A DNA stretch of 35,638 nucleotides from contig NZ_JAGDFV010000030.1 in the NCBI RefSeq assembly GCF_017497985.1, positions 1 through 35,638 on the forward strand, given 5' to 3'. The notes beneath the pieces are model-generated. The model ran no database searches. It saw only the letters and a program-made list of their open reading frames with translations, and was not told where the DNA came from. Positions 8,234-16,530 of the stretch are shown piece after piece (the first letter of the stretch is position 1; each line of letters begins with the position of its first letter). A program made the translations under genes and the position numbers. The DNA comes from Meiothermus sp. CFH 77666. GTDB lineage: Bacteria > Deinococcota > Deinococci > Deinococcales > Thermaceae.

Positions 8234-8527
8234 TCATTTGCGGCTTCCGTTCGAGGCTTGGCGGAACCACACCACCAGCAGATACACGCCCGCGACCAAC
8301 ATCCCGCCCGGCAGGGTGAGCAGGGCAAACCAGCCCATCACCCCCAGCGCGTAAAGGGTTTCGCCGTAATCCCGCCCCCCTACCACGCAGGGGTTGACAC
8401 TCCCTTCGTGCAGGGTGCAGCCATTGGCCTGGGCAAAGGCTCCGGCCAGCAGCGCCAGCAGCAGGGGGCCCATGCTCAGGAGCGCAATGATACCCAACAC
8501 CAGCCCATGTCGCAGCCACGGCTTCAT
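8234..8527 (-). CDS. Small membrane protein, two helices
   Basis: The start at 8527 gives 97 residues (MKPWLRHGLVLG...). Helices lie at about 8-33 and 58-82, separated by a loop with two Cys residues (NGCTLHEGSVNPC). TACACT (8539-8534) lies 6 nt before the ATG, so a leaderless start is likely; longer starts upstream would place the promoter inside the gene. It is divergent from the TPR gene, with both -10 boxes inside 56 bp, and precedes recF by 45 bp. No family recognised. Confidence 0.65.
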   Translation of the reverse strand: MKPWLRHGLVLGIIALLSMGPLLLALLAGAFAQANGCTLHEGSVNPCVVGGRDYGETLYALGVMGWFALLTLPGGMLVAGVYLLVVWFRQASNGSRK

Positions 8528-8583
8528 TGCAGCAGTGTAGCTCGAGGCCCTCCCGAGGCCAGCAGCCCAGGTAAGATGACCCC

Positions 8584-10593
8584 ATGACACGCGGGTTCTG
8601 GGTGTTGCTGCTGGTGGTTTTGGGAGCCGGGGCCTGGGGCAAGGGAGACCATGCCCTTGGGGAACAGGCAGTGCCTGTAAACCGGGGCGTGGTGCTGCCC
8701 TTTGCGGGGCCGGGCGGCCATGCCCTGGCGCAGGCGGTAGCGGGAGGGCTGGGGGTGGCCCCGCCTTCGCTGGCCGCCATTTTGTTGCCAGACATGCCCT
8801 GGCAGGGCAGCTACGACCTGGCCGCGGGCTCGCTCTTTAGCGCCGGGGGAGCGCGGCTGGCCTGGGAGATTAGCGGGGCAGCCTGGCTACTGGTGGGACG
8901 GGTAGACCCGCAGGGCTGGGTGCGGGTCTTCTTAGCCGACGCACGGGGCATTCGCAGTGCCCGCTTCAGCCGGCCCGAGCTGGTGCTGTACTGGGTGGCA
9001 CGCCAGACCGGGGTCAGACCGGGAGCCTGGCGGCTCGAGTCCGCCCGCAACGACGACTTTGCCCGGCTGGCTCGGGGCGACCTGACCGTACAGAACACGC
9101 CTCTCCCCCTCCCCTATTACCGGGCCGCCATAGCCGTGCGAGAGGAAGGGGTGAACTCGCTCTTAATCACCGAACAACTCCCCAGAGAGCTGCAAGATTT
9201 CTGGAGCCAGGTGCGGCAGAACAAGCTGCCGCTGGCCTACCAGGCCCTGGTGGACTTCTCCGAGCGCCGCCGCACCGAGGCGCTGAACGCGGCCCGCAAC
9301 CTGGCCGAAGGAAAGGTGTATGAGCGGCTCACGGCCCTGCTGCTCTTTCGGGGTCTGGAGGACAAGCAGTGGGGCGCAGTAGCCCGCAACCTGACCCAGC
9401 TCGCCCCCGAGATGCCGCTGGCCTGGGAGGAGCTGAGCTTTGTGGCCTTTGACGAGAACAACGCCCCCCTCGCCAGAGAGGCCCTCGAGCGAGCCGCGTC
9501 CCTTTTGCCCGAGAAAAACCTCTACTGGACCAACCTGGGCTGGGCCTACTATCTGCAGGGCGATTACGCCCGCTCGGTTCGGGCTTCGTTGCGTGCCCTG
9601 CGCCTCGAGGCCCAGGCCCGCGAGGAATACGCCGTGCCCGCCTACAACCTGGGGCTGGTGCGGGCCCGCTACGGCGATCACCTGGGCGCCCTCGAGGCCT
9701 ACAACCTGGCCCTGCGGGTAGACGAGGGCTCAGAGTTCCAGGCCGCCCTCAAGGACTTGCAGGAAACCCAGGAGACCCGGCTGGAGTTCTGGCAGGGCTA
9801 CCTGGCCGAGCGGGCCGGTCTGAGGGAGCAGGCCATGGGGCACTACCGAAGCTTTTTGCAAAACCACCCCAAAAGCCCGCTCTCGGCCTGGGCGAACCGC
9901 GCCCTGAAGCAGATGGCCGAGGCCAAAACCACCCTCTCGCTACAACGCCTGATGCTGCGGGCCGACGACCTCGAGGCCCGTCCCTTTGCGGCGGGCGAAG
10001 CGGTGTTCCCGCAGGTGAGCCTCGAGGGGTTTCCCTACCTGGGCGCGGCCACCCTGGTCACCCGCTTGCTGGACGCCCAGGGCCAGCTACTGCAAAGCGC
10101 CAGCAAAGCCGTTGCGGTGCGGCCCCTGACCACCGGCCTGGTGCAGACCGGGGCGGCAGTGCGGCTGCCTGCCGAGGGCACCTACACCCTCGAGGTGCTC
10201 TACGGCACGGCCAGCGCCCGCCTTTCGCTCACCGCCGGGAAACCCAGCCTGGCCCGCCAGCTCTACACGGCGGGGGTGGAACTGCGCAACCTGGGCAACG
10301 CCCCCTTGCTGAGTAGCGCCCAGATGCTCTCCCCCCAGGGCGAGGCCCTGGTGATCCAGCAGGTGCAGGCCGCCCTGCGCGAAGCCGCCCCGAGTGCGAG
10401 GCGCAACGCCAGCCTGAACCGCCCGCTCCTAAGGGGCCCCTACAGCGGCCAGAGCATCGTCGAGCTGCTGGAAAAAGCCGACGAAGCGGTGGTGCGAGCC
10501 TTCCTCGAGGCAGTGGTGCGCCAGCCCGACCTGATAGGCGATCAGGATGTGGTCAATAGCTTTGTGGCCTGGCTGCAAAACAACCAGCGTTAG
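8584..10593 (+). CDS. Large exported TPR-repeat protein
   Basis: This 669-residue product opens with a signal peptide (GFWVLLLVVLGAGAWG). Residues about 30-160 form a domain with VVLPFAGPGG. TPR units are visible at about 305-390 (NLGWAYYLQGDYARSVRASL and YNLGLVRARYGDHLGALEAY), with further helical pairs to about 450. The remaining region looks like beta domains (TYTLEVLYGTASARLSL). The ATG at 8584 lies 6 nt after TAAGAT (8572-8577), suggesting a leaderless transcript. Probably an extracytoplasmic scaffold; no specific function can be assigned. Confidence 0.75.
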   Translation: MTRGFWVLLLVVLGAGAWGKGDHALGEQAVPVNRGVVLPFAGPGGHALAQAVAGGLGVAPPSLAAILLPDMPWQGSYDLAAGSLFSAGGARLAWEISGAAWLLVGRVDPQGWVRVFLADARGIRSARFSRPELVLYWVARQTGVRPGAWRLESARNDDFARLARGDLTVQNTPLPLPYYRAAIAVREEGVNSLLITEQLPRELQDFWSQVRQNKLPLAYQALVDFSERRRTEALNAARNLAEGKVYERLTALLLFRGLEDKQWGAVARNLTQLAPEMPLAWEELSFVAFDENNAPLAREALERAASLLPEKNLYWTNLGWAYYLQGDYARSVRASLRALRLEAQAREEYAVPAYNLGLVRARYGDHLGALEAYNLALRVDEGSEFQAALKDLQETQETRLEFWQGYLAERAGLREQAMGHYRSFLQNHPKSPLSAWANRALKQMAEAKTTLSLQRLMLRADDLEARPFAAGEAVFPQVSLEGFPYLGAATLVTRLLDAQGQLLQSASKAVAVRPLTTGLVQTGAAVRLPAEGTYTLEVLYGTASARLSLTAGKPSLARQLYTAGVELRNLGNAPLLSSAQMLSPQGEALVIQQVQAALREAAPSARRNASLNRPLLRGPYSGQSIVELLEKADEAVVRAFLEAVVRQPDLIGDQDVVNSFVAWLQNNQR

Positions 10594-10733
10594 CAACCTA
10601 CGGGGAACATCAAACAAAGAACTCCTTCTCGAGCAAGCGCATAGGGGTTGCCCAAAGCCAACGACAAAACACTGCGGCAACAGATGATGACAAGAATGGT
10701 AATGACCAGAATCCGTTTCCTGTGGAGACCTTC

Positions 10734-11573
10734 ATGAGCGCTGAACTGGCTGCTGTTTCCTTCGCGTTGCTCTCCGCCATCTCCTGGGGGGCAGGCGACT
10801 TTAGCGGGGGGGTGGCCTCGCGGCGGCTCAACCCCTACCTGATCGCCCTGCTGGTGCATTTCACCGGGTTTTTGCTCTTTGTGGGGCTGGCCTTGCTGCG
10901 GGCCGAGGCCTTTCAGCCGCAGGACATTCCCTGGAGCATGGCGGCAGGGCTGGCGGGCTGCGTGGGGCTGGTGTTCCTGTACCGAGCCTTCGAAGCCGGG
11001 CAGATGGGGCTGGCAGCGCCCATTGCCGGGGTGGTGGGGGCGGCCCTGGCGGCTTTGGTGGGGTTTGCGCTCGAGGGCCTCCCCACCCCGTTGCAACTGC
11101 TGGGCTTTGGGGTGGGGCTTTTGGGGGTCTGGCTGGCCGCCCGCCCGGAAGGCGGCGCGGGCCCCACGCGGGGCCTGGTTTATGCGTTTCTGGCCGGGCT
11201 GGGCTTTGGGGGCTATTTCGCCCTGATTCACCAGGTCGAGGGCCTCTTCTGGCCCTCGGCTATAGCCAAGCTGGTGGCCACCACCCTGATGCTGGGGCTG
11301 GTCTTCTGCCTGGGAGCGCTCCGCCGGGAAGCCCGGCTCTTCGCCAGCCTGGGCCTGGTGGGCCTGGCCGGGGTGCTGGATGCTGGGGGCAACGTGCTTT
11401 TTCTGGTGGCCGCCCAGACGGGCCGCCTGGACGTGGCCGCCGTGATTTCCTCGCTCTACCCGGCCTTCACCGCCCTGCTGGCCTGGGGCTTGCTGCGCGA
11501 GCACCTGAGCCGGGGCCAGACCGTGGGGGTGTTGCTCTCGCTGGTGGCCATTACCCTGATTGCCTCGGGTTGA
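10734..11573 (+). CDS. EamA/DMT-family transporter
   Basis: This 279-residue protein has about ten transmembrane helices in two EamA halves (first half ending near residue 140 at GVWLAARPEGG; second ending at VGVLLSLVAITLIASG). FALLSAISWGAGDFSGG at the N-terminus is typical of drug/metabolite transporters. The ATG at 10734 is chosen over the GTG at 10722 because GTGGAG lies 6-7 nt before it. Substrate unknown. The 140 bp upstream hold no gene. Confidence 0.88.
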   Translation: MSAELAAVSFALLSAISWGAGDFSGGVASRRLNPYLIALLVHFTGFLLFVGLALLRAEAFQPQDIPWSMAAGLAGCVGLVFLYRAFEAGQMGLAAPIAGVVGAALAALVGFALEGLPTPLQLLGFGVGLLGVWLAARPEGGAGPTRGLVYAFLAGLGFGGYFALIHQVEGLFWPSAIAKLVATTLMLGLVFCLGALRREARLFASLGLVGLAGVLDAGGNVLFLVAAQTGRLDVAAVISSLYPAFTALLAWGLLREHLSRGQTVGVLLSLVAITLIASG

Positions 11574-11603
11574 AGACGAGGGTCGTTGCGGCAACTTCAG
11601 GTA

Positions 11604-11670
11604 TGTAGCCAACTTTCTTGGATGCACAGGGTGGGGGTGGAGGGTGGGAGGTAGGCGGTGCGCTTCCAAC
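11604..11670 (+). repeat. G-rich dispersed intergenic repeat, copy 2
   Basis: A diverged copy of the element at 6469-6535: TGTAGCCAACTTTC, GATGCACAGGGTGG, then GTGGAGGGTGGGAGG and TTCCAAC. It lies between the EamA transporter and the convergent acetyltransferase gene and could serve as a bidirectional 3' boundary. Confidence 0.5.
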
Positions 11671-11674
11671 CCCA

Positions 11675-12271
11675 TCACAGCTTCAGGCCGTACTCGTAGC
11701 CCCAGGGGAAGGTCTGCAAGCGCACAAACCCCATGCGCTCGTAAAAGGCCACCGCGCCCGCGTTGCGCTGTCCCACCCCCAGGTGTACGCCCGGAACGCC
11801 CAGCCCGCGCAGCCGGTTCAGGAACACCTCCATCAGCTTGCGGCCCTGGCCCTGGCCCTGAGCCCTGGGCAGCAGGTCTATGTGCAGGTGGGCCGGGTAT
11901 TCGGGGTTGAGGCTCGAGGGAATGTAGCCCTTGTGAATCAGTCGAATCATGGCGGCATCTTTGGAGACGTCCCCTTCGGGCGGCAGGGGATATTTATACC
12001 GCAGCGGCGGCAGCCATTCGGCTTCCATCCAGGCGGCAAACGCATTTGAATCGCGGCAGCCCAGCACATAGCCACACACCCCTTTCTCGTCGGTGAGGAC
12101 AAAGGTCAGGTCGGGCTCGTGCACCGCATAGGGCGCGGCGTAAATATGACCCAGCAGGTCGGGGTCGCGGTACAGCCCGCTGGCATCGGCCCCGCTGTCG
12201 CCGGTGAGCAGGCAGACGCGGTAAAGGTGGGGCAGGTCGGCGGGCGCATAGGGGCGGATGGTAAACGCCAT
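11675..12271 (-). CDS. GNAT-family acetyltransferase
   Basis: This 198-residue protein has the GNAT fold. The N-terminus [20 protein letters not shown] is typical. The acetyl-CoA loop is seen at [22 protein letters not shown] (about 137-158; the Q/RxxGxG/A motif), followed by [21 protein letters not shown]. The middle ([18 protein letters not shown]) resembles acetyltransferase domains found fused to O-GlcNAcase enzymes, but the substrate is unknown. TAGGAT (12283-12278) lies 6 nt before the ATG, so the transcript is probably leaderless. Confidence 0.85.
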   Translation of the reverse strand: MAFTIRPYAPADLPHLYRVCLLTGDSGADASGLYRDPDLLGHIYAAPYAVHEPDLTFVLTDEKGVCGYVLGCRDSNAFAAWMEAEWLPPLRYKYPLPPEGDVSKDAAMIRLIHKGYIPSSLNPEYPAHLHIDLLPRAQGQGQGRKLMEVFLNRLRGLGVPGVHLGVGQRNAGAVAFYERMGFVRLQTFPWGYEYGLKL

Positions 12272-12288
12272 GCGCCCATCCTACGCGG

Positions 12289-12615
12289 CTAAGTGATTGC
12301 CCAGAAAAAGGCAAGCACCAAAAATCCCGCTCCTGTCACAACCATGCTCCATAAAGTGTAAGCAACCAGCACGGGCTGCACTCGCATAAAGGTACGCAAC
12401 CACTTGTAGGTCAAACCAAAAAACGCCTGGAACATCAGTACTAAGCCCAGCAGGGCAAGCCAGACCGACGGTTCTGGCCAGGTGTAGCCTTTTGCTCTCC
12501 ATTGGAGAAACTCAGCCACAAACATTAGGTTCCCCGCTGTGAAATATAGCCCGCGGGCAATCATGAGCAGTACCTGGAAGTATGGTGGAATCACTTTTTG
12601 AGATTCTTGGGTCAT
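12289..12615 (-). CDS. Small membrane protein of unknown function
   Basis: This 108-residue protein has three hydrophobic stretches, at about residues 12-35, 49-72 (VWLALLGLVLMFQAFFGLTY) and 82-106 (VAYTLWSMVVTGAGFLVLAF). A strong GGAGGA site lies 5-6 nt before the ATG. The ATG overlaps the TGA of an upstream short frame (ATGA), which hints at coupling with the possible lipoprotein gene. No family recognised. Confidence 0.65.
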   Translation of the reverse strand: MTQESQKVIPPYFQVLLMIARGLYFTAGNLMFVAEFLQWRAKGYTWPEPSVWLALLGLVLMFQAFFGLTYKWLRTFMRVQPVLVAYTLWSMVVTGAGFLVLAFFWAIT

Positions 12616-12879
12616 AGGCTCCTCCGAGAAAAAAGTCTGTTTTCTAAACTGGCCGCCATCATTGGAGGGCGAATAGAACTATGCAGCGTGCAGTTGCGTG
12701 TTGACACTAGAGTAGGCAACCATGTGCCCTCAAAACAGAGTAGTACGAAGCAAGCGCCACTCCGTATGCGACTACCGCATACCAGCAAGCCGTTGTCCAG
12801 CTTGGGTGTACTCGAGCAGCCAGCCAGAATCAGCAGCAATCATTAGCCAAACCGATGCAGTACGAGCAATACGCACCAT
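12612..12879 (-). pseudogene. Possible frameshifted small lipoprotein gene
   Basis: A strong ribosome binding site (AAGGAGG) precedes an ATG at 12879 that opens MVRIARTASVWLMIAA and stops at 12772. One frame over, from about 12839, the sequence gives LLLILAGCSSTPKLD, a good lipobox (LAGC), and runs to a TGA at 12612 that overlaps the next gene's ATG. A one-base shift near 12840 would join signal sequence and lipobox. The part after the lipobox (CGSRIRSGACFVLLCF...) is not convincing protein. The rest of this 460-bp spacer (12880-13074) shows no gene. Confidence 0.3.
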
Positions 12880-13074
12880 CACACCTCCTTGGAAGGGAAC
12901 GCATGTTGCAGGCGCGGACGTTTTTGTGTTGATAACACGATATTAGGAGCTTCCCCACCCCACTTTTTGTAGTCAAGGTCTCTTTATCCGCTAAATGCAT
13001 TTAGGGTATTCCTGCTCGATAACCTGAAGAAACCTGGGTGCGCACGAGCATGTACACGGTCTACTTCTGAAAAA

Positions 13075-15327
13075 CTAATCCTCGAGCAACCCCACAAAGC
13101 TCTGGGGGTCGGGGTCTATGCGTAACCGCGCCCCGCGTACGGGGGGCAGGTTTTCCATCAGGGTCTGGATGCGGGCTTCCGAGCTTTTGAGGAGCAGGTG
13201 AAACACGTACTGGCCCCGCAGGCGGGCCACAGGGGCCGGGGCCGGGCCCAGCAGCTCGCCCGGCTCGGCTTTAGGTTTGAGCGCTGCGGCAAGCTGAAGG
13301 ATGGCGTCGCGGGCCACGGCCTCCTTGGGGTGGGCCACCTCGAGCTTCACCATCCGGCTAGCCGGAGGGTAGCCCAGGGCCTGACGCAGGGCCAGCTCCA
13401 TCTTCATAAAGCCCTGGGGGTCGGCGTGCTCGAGGCCGTCAGGCGCGAGCCCACCGAGCGAGGGGGAGGATTCGGTTGGCTGCACCAGCCTCGTCTGACG
13501 CTCGAGGGCCCGGTGGGCGGGGTGGGCGGGCTCGAAGGTCTGCAAGGCCAGCAAGGGGCGGCGGTGGGGGTGCAGGTCGGTGAGCTGCCACAAGAGCCGG
13601 TAGTAGCGCTCACCCGCCCGGAAGTCGGACTCGAGGATAAAGCCGTCGGCATAGGGCAGGAGCACCAGGGCCAGCTCCGGCAAGACCGGCCCCCGCAAGA
13701 TGGCCGTTGTACCCACCAGCACGCCCGGTTCGCCCGCCAGCAGGTGGCCCAGGTCGTCCTTGGCGTCGGCGGTGTAGCGGTAGCGGGGCAGGGCCGGGAG
13801 GTGCTGGGCCAGGGCTTCCAGGAGCCACTCCACCCCCGGCCCCTTGGGGTCAAAGACGTCCGAATGGCAGTTCGGGCAGAGGTCGGGGGCCTTTTGCTCG
13901 TGGCCGCACTGGTGGCACTGCAACAGACCCACCCGACCACTTTTGTGATAGCGCAGCGGCAGGGCGCAGTTGGGGCACATGGCCTTCCAGTCGCACTGCT
14001 TGCAGCGCAGTACCGCACTGTAGCCGCGACGTGCCGAGAGCACGATGGCCTGGCGTTTTTTCTCCTGCACCTGTCTTAACAGCGCAAGGGCCGCGCCCGA
14101 AAGGGGCCAGCCCCGCTCCAGCCGCATGTCCAGCAGGTGCAAACGGGGGGTCGGCGGCGGCAGATGGTGGGCGGGCTCATTCCAGACCTCGAGGCTATTC
14201 ACGCCCGCACAAAAGTGCAGGGAAGCGCCCAGCCCCAAAGCGCGTAGCCGGGCCAGCCGGGGCACAAAGGCCCTCGAGCCCCCCGGTAGCTTGTAGGCTT
14301 CCGAGGCCTCCTCTACCAGCACCAGGCGTTTGAAATCCAGCGGCAACAGCAGCCCCTGGTAGGTCGCCAGCACCAGCTCTCGCTGCCCGGCCCCCGCAGC
14401 CACCTGCGCCCACCCCTTGCGGCGTTCCTCGGCCTTCATCTCGCCGTGAAAAACGATGGCCTGGGGGAAGAACGGCTGGAATTTTTTGAGCAGCGAGACC
14501 TCGGGGAAAAGCACCAGGGCTGGCCCGTCCTGTACCAGCCAAACCAGGGCGCGAATACGCTCCAGGAGCCGCCCCCCTTCCAGCCGCACCGGGAGGGTGG
14601 GGAGAGGTAGGGGCTCGAGTTTTCGCGCCACCACCGCTTCGGAGGCCGGTTCTACCTCCACAAAGCCGATGTAGCCCTTGTCCACCAGGCCCTTCACCAC
14701 CCCCACCCCCACGCCCGCCGCCCGGGCCAGCGCCGCCATGCTTTCCACCTGCCGCAGGTCGCGCAGGGCATACCAGGCTGCTTTGGCCTTCTCGCCGAGT
14801 TTTTCCGAGGGCTCCTGCAACACCACCAGGGCCTGCTGCCGGCTGTGCTGTTCGGACACTTCTTCCTGCAAAACCCCGGCCTCGCGCAGATAATCCAAGA
14901 GCTTGGGGTCAAAGCCCCGGGCCTCCTGCCAGCCTTCGGCCAGGGCCTCCAGGCCCCTGGGCAGCACCGCCGGGTCGGCCTCGGGCAACAGCCGCACCCG
15001 GTGCAGCAGGGGGGGCTCGAGGAACGGCAACAGGTCATTTAGTAGCGTGCCCACCGTACAAAAGCTGTCGCGGGCTGCCAGGGCCAGGTACTCGATTTCG
15101 GCAGACCGTAGCCAGGGCCGCTCGTCCAGGTAGGCAATGGCTTCGCGCAGGGCAAAGCTCTTATGCTGCCCCTCTTCGCGCCCCACCACCATCCCCACCC
15201 GCAGCTCGCCACGCCAGGGCACCACCACCCGGTAGCCCAGCGCGTCGTCCCCCCGCGTATCGGCATGGGGGGGCAGGTACGACATAGGCTCAATGGGCAG
15301 GGGCAGGGCAACCTTCAAGACCCGCAT
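13075..15327 (-). CDS. priA: Primosomal protein N' (PriA), helicase motifs lost
   Basis: This 750-residue protein restarts stalled replication forks by recognising branched DNA and recruiting the replisome. The N-terminal 3'-DNA-binding domain (residues 1-100, YRVVVPWRGELRVGMVVG) is present. The zinc-binding region is intact (about 435-490: CKQCDWKAMCPNC, then CHQCGHEQ and CPNCHSD). The Walker A loop expected before GPALVLFPEVSLL is absent (RALVWLVQD instead), and the DEEH box reads VLVEEASEAY. PriA lacking ATPase motifs is known from Deinococcus and relatives. TAATCT (15340-15335) sits 7 nt before the ATG, so the start is probably leaderless. Confidence 0.9.
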   Translation of the reverse strand: MRVLKVALPLPIEPMSYLPPHADTRGDDALGYRVVVPWRGELRVGMVVGREEGQHKSFALREAIAYLDERPWLRSAEIEYLALAARDSFCTVGTLLNDLLPFLEPPLLHRVRLLPEADPAVLPRGLEALAEGWQEARGFDPKLLDYLREAGVLQEEVSEQHSRQQALVVLQEPSEKLGEKAKAAWYALRDLRQVESMAALARAAGVGVGVVKGLVDKGYIGFVEVEPASEAVVARKLEPLPLPTLPVRLEGGRLLERIRALVWLVQDGPALVLFPEVSLLKKFQPFFPQAIVFHGEMKAEERRKGWAQVAAGAGQRELVLATYQGLLLPLDFKRLVLVEEASEAYKLPGGSRAFVPRLARLRALGLGASLHFCAGVNSLEVWNEPAHHLPPPTPRLHLLDMRLERGWPLSGAALALLRQVQEKKRQAIVLSARRGYSAVLRCKQCDWKAMCPNCALPLRYHKSGRVGLLQCHQCGHEQKAPDLCPNCHSDVFDPKGPGVEWLLEALAQHLPALPRYRYTADAKDDLGHLLAGEPGVLVGTTAILRGPVLPELALVLLPYADGFILESDFRAGERYYRLLWQLTDLHPHRRPLLALQTFEPAHPAHRALERQTRLVQPTESSPSLGGLAPDGLEHADPQGFMKMELALRQALGYPPASRMVKLEVAHPKEAVARDAILQLAAALKPKAEPGELLGPAPAPVARLRGQYVFHLLLKSSEARIQTLMENLPPVRGARLRIDPDPQSFVGLLED

Positions 15328-15399
15328 CCCGCTCAGATTACCCGAAGGGGCCTATTGGGCTGAACATCTATAAAGCAGTTGTCATGCCGACACCCATCA

Positions 15400-15457
15400 G
15401 CCACAAGCCATAAACCATAGACCATTGACTATCGGCTATAGGCTATGAGCCATCGGC
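15400..15457. repeat. Short dispersed intergenic repeat (CCATAGACCAT type), second copy
   Basis: The spacer between priA and the membrane GGDEF-like gene carries a chain of near-repeats (ACCATAGACCAT, ACTATCGGCTATAGGCTATG, AGCCATCGGC). The core ACCATAGACCA also occurs at 745-785. Such strings may be degenerate repeat arrays or replication-slippage tracts. Confidence 0.4.
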
Positions 15458-15464
15458 TCCGGAT

Positions 15465-16403
15465 TTACGCTTTGGGAATCGAAGCCAGCTGCCGGATGGG
15501 CTGCCGGGGGCTGCGGTATAGCAGATCCTGGGCGTGTTTCAAGGCCTCTTCCAGGGTTAGGCCGTTGCACACCACCCAGACCACCCGGGCCTGGGGAAAC
15601 CGCCGGCTCAAACGCTCGGTCAGCTCGTGCCCGCTCACCAGCCCGATGTGCAGGCCGCAGAACTGGTCTTCGCCCACACGGTAAAGCCCGTCCCCCTGGC
15701 GCAGGGCATCTTGCATTACCTGAGCCAGCTCCTGCAGAAGCTGGGGGCGCTGCTGGGAGACCCCCAGCAGCCAGTAAGAGAAAAGCAGCGGCTGGTCGCT
15801 GCGGCTGGCCAGGGCCTGGTAGCGCTCGTAGTCGGCCTCGAGGGCCAGGTGATTGCTCAAGCCGGTCTGGCGATCCCGCAGGGCCACTTTGGAGAGCTCC
15901 TGGTGGGTGGCCTCGAGTTTGTGGATCGCTTTGAAAACCGAGAACCCGACCAACCCACCCAGAACCCATAGCGGCCATACCGCCCAGTACAACCCTGAAG
16001 CCGGGTGCGGAAGCAGCATCGCCAGGAGAATGGCCCCCCCTACCATCACCCACAGCCCGCCAAACAGGGCCAGCACCGTCAGACCCAGGGTGGCCACGGT
16101 GGCGCTGGCATACAGGGCCATCTCCCGATCCCACCCCAGGGCAAGGGCCGTCCAGGGCTGTTGGCTGGCCCATACGAAGATTCCCAGGGCTGCAATCAGG
16201 TGCGCAACCAGGGCGGTTTTGGGGTAGCGGCGGCTCAGCGGAAAGGCCGCCAGGGTAACCAGCAGATAGACTACCGCTGAAACCTGAATCACCCTCTGCT
16301 CGAGCCAGAGTTGCGGCAGGGCCAGGGCAACCCCCAGGAGCAGGGCCATATTCCAATACAGGCGCCGGAACCATGGCCAGACGGATTCAATAGAATGCAC
16401 CAT
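15465..16403 (-). CDS. Membrane protein with degenerate GGDEF domain
   Basis: With the ATG at 16403 the protein has 312 residues. About six transmembrane helices fill residues 13-155, followed by a linker helix (IHKLEATHQELSKVALRD) and a GGDEF-like domain. The start of that domain is recognisable (LRDRQTGLSNHLAL for the usual D-x-LTGLxNR), but the active-site motif reads RVGEDQF instead of RxGGDEF/GGEEF. Diguanylate cyclase activity is therefore unlikely; it may bind nucleotide or act as a sensor. TACAAT (16416-16411) lies 7 nt before the ATG. A longer frame reaching 16559 would run over this promoter and the divergent gene. Confidence 0.7.
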   Translation of the reverse strand: MVHSIESVWPWFRRLYWNMALLLGVALALPQLWLEQRVIQVSAVVYLLVTLAAFPLSRRYPKTALVAHLIAALGIFVWASQQPWTALALGWDREMALYASATVATLGLTVLALFGGLWVMVGGAILLAMLLPHPASGLYWAVWPLWVLGGLVGFSVFKAIHKLEATHQELSKVALRDRQTGLSNHLALEADYERYQALASRSDQPLLFSYWLLGVSQQRPQLLQELAQVMQDALRQGDGLYRVGEDQFCGLHIGLVSGHELTERLSRRFPQARVVWVVCNGLTLEEALKHAQDLLYRSPRQPIRQLASIPKA

Positions 16404-16530
16404 AAGCGCCATTGTAGGTGGGTTTTTGGGCTTCATTTGCCCAAAGTGGGCGTAAACCATGCCCCTTGCGTTACGGCACCAGGGTTCCCGCGGGATTTGG
16501 GGTTTTGGCTGCTGCGGATATGCTTGCAGC

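Noticed and set aside
10590-11678. A 362-codon minus-strand frame opposite the EamA transporter
   Set aside because: Its composition (Gln, Gly, His, Pro) is typical of an antisense shadow, and the transporter on the other strand is clear.
12598-12846. An 82-codon plus-strand frame in the spacer before priA
   Set aside because: No start signal or protein-like composition; the minus-strand lipoprotein reading is better supported.
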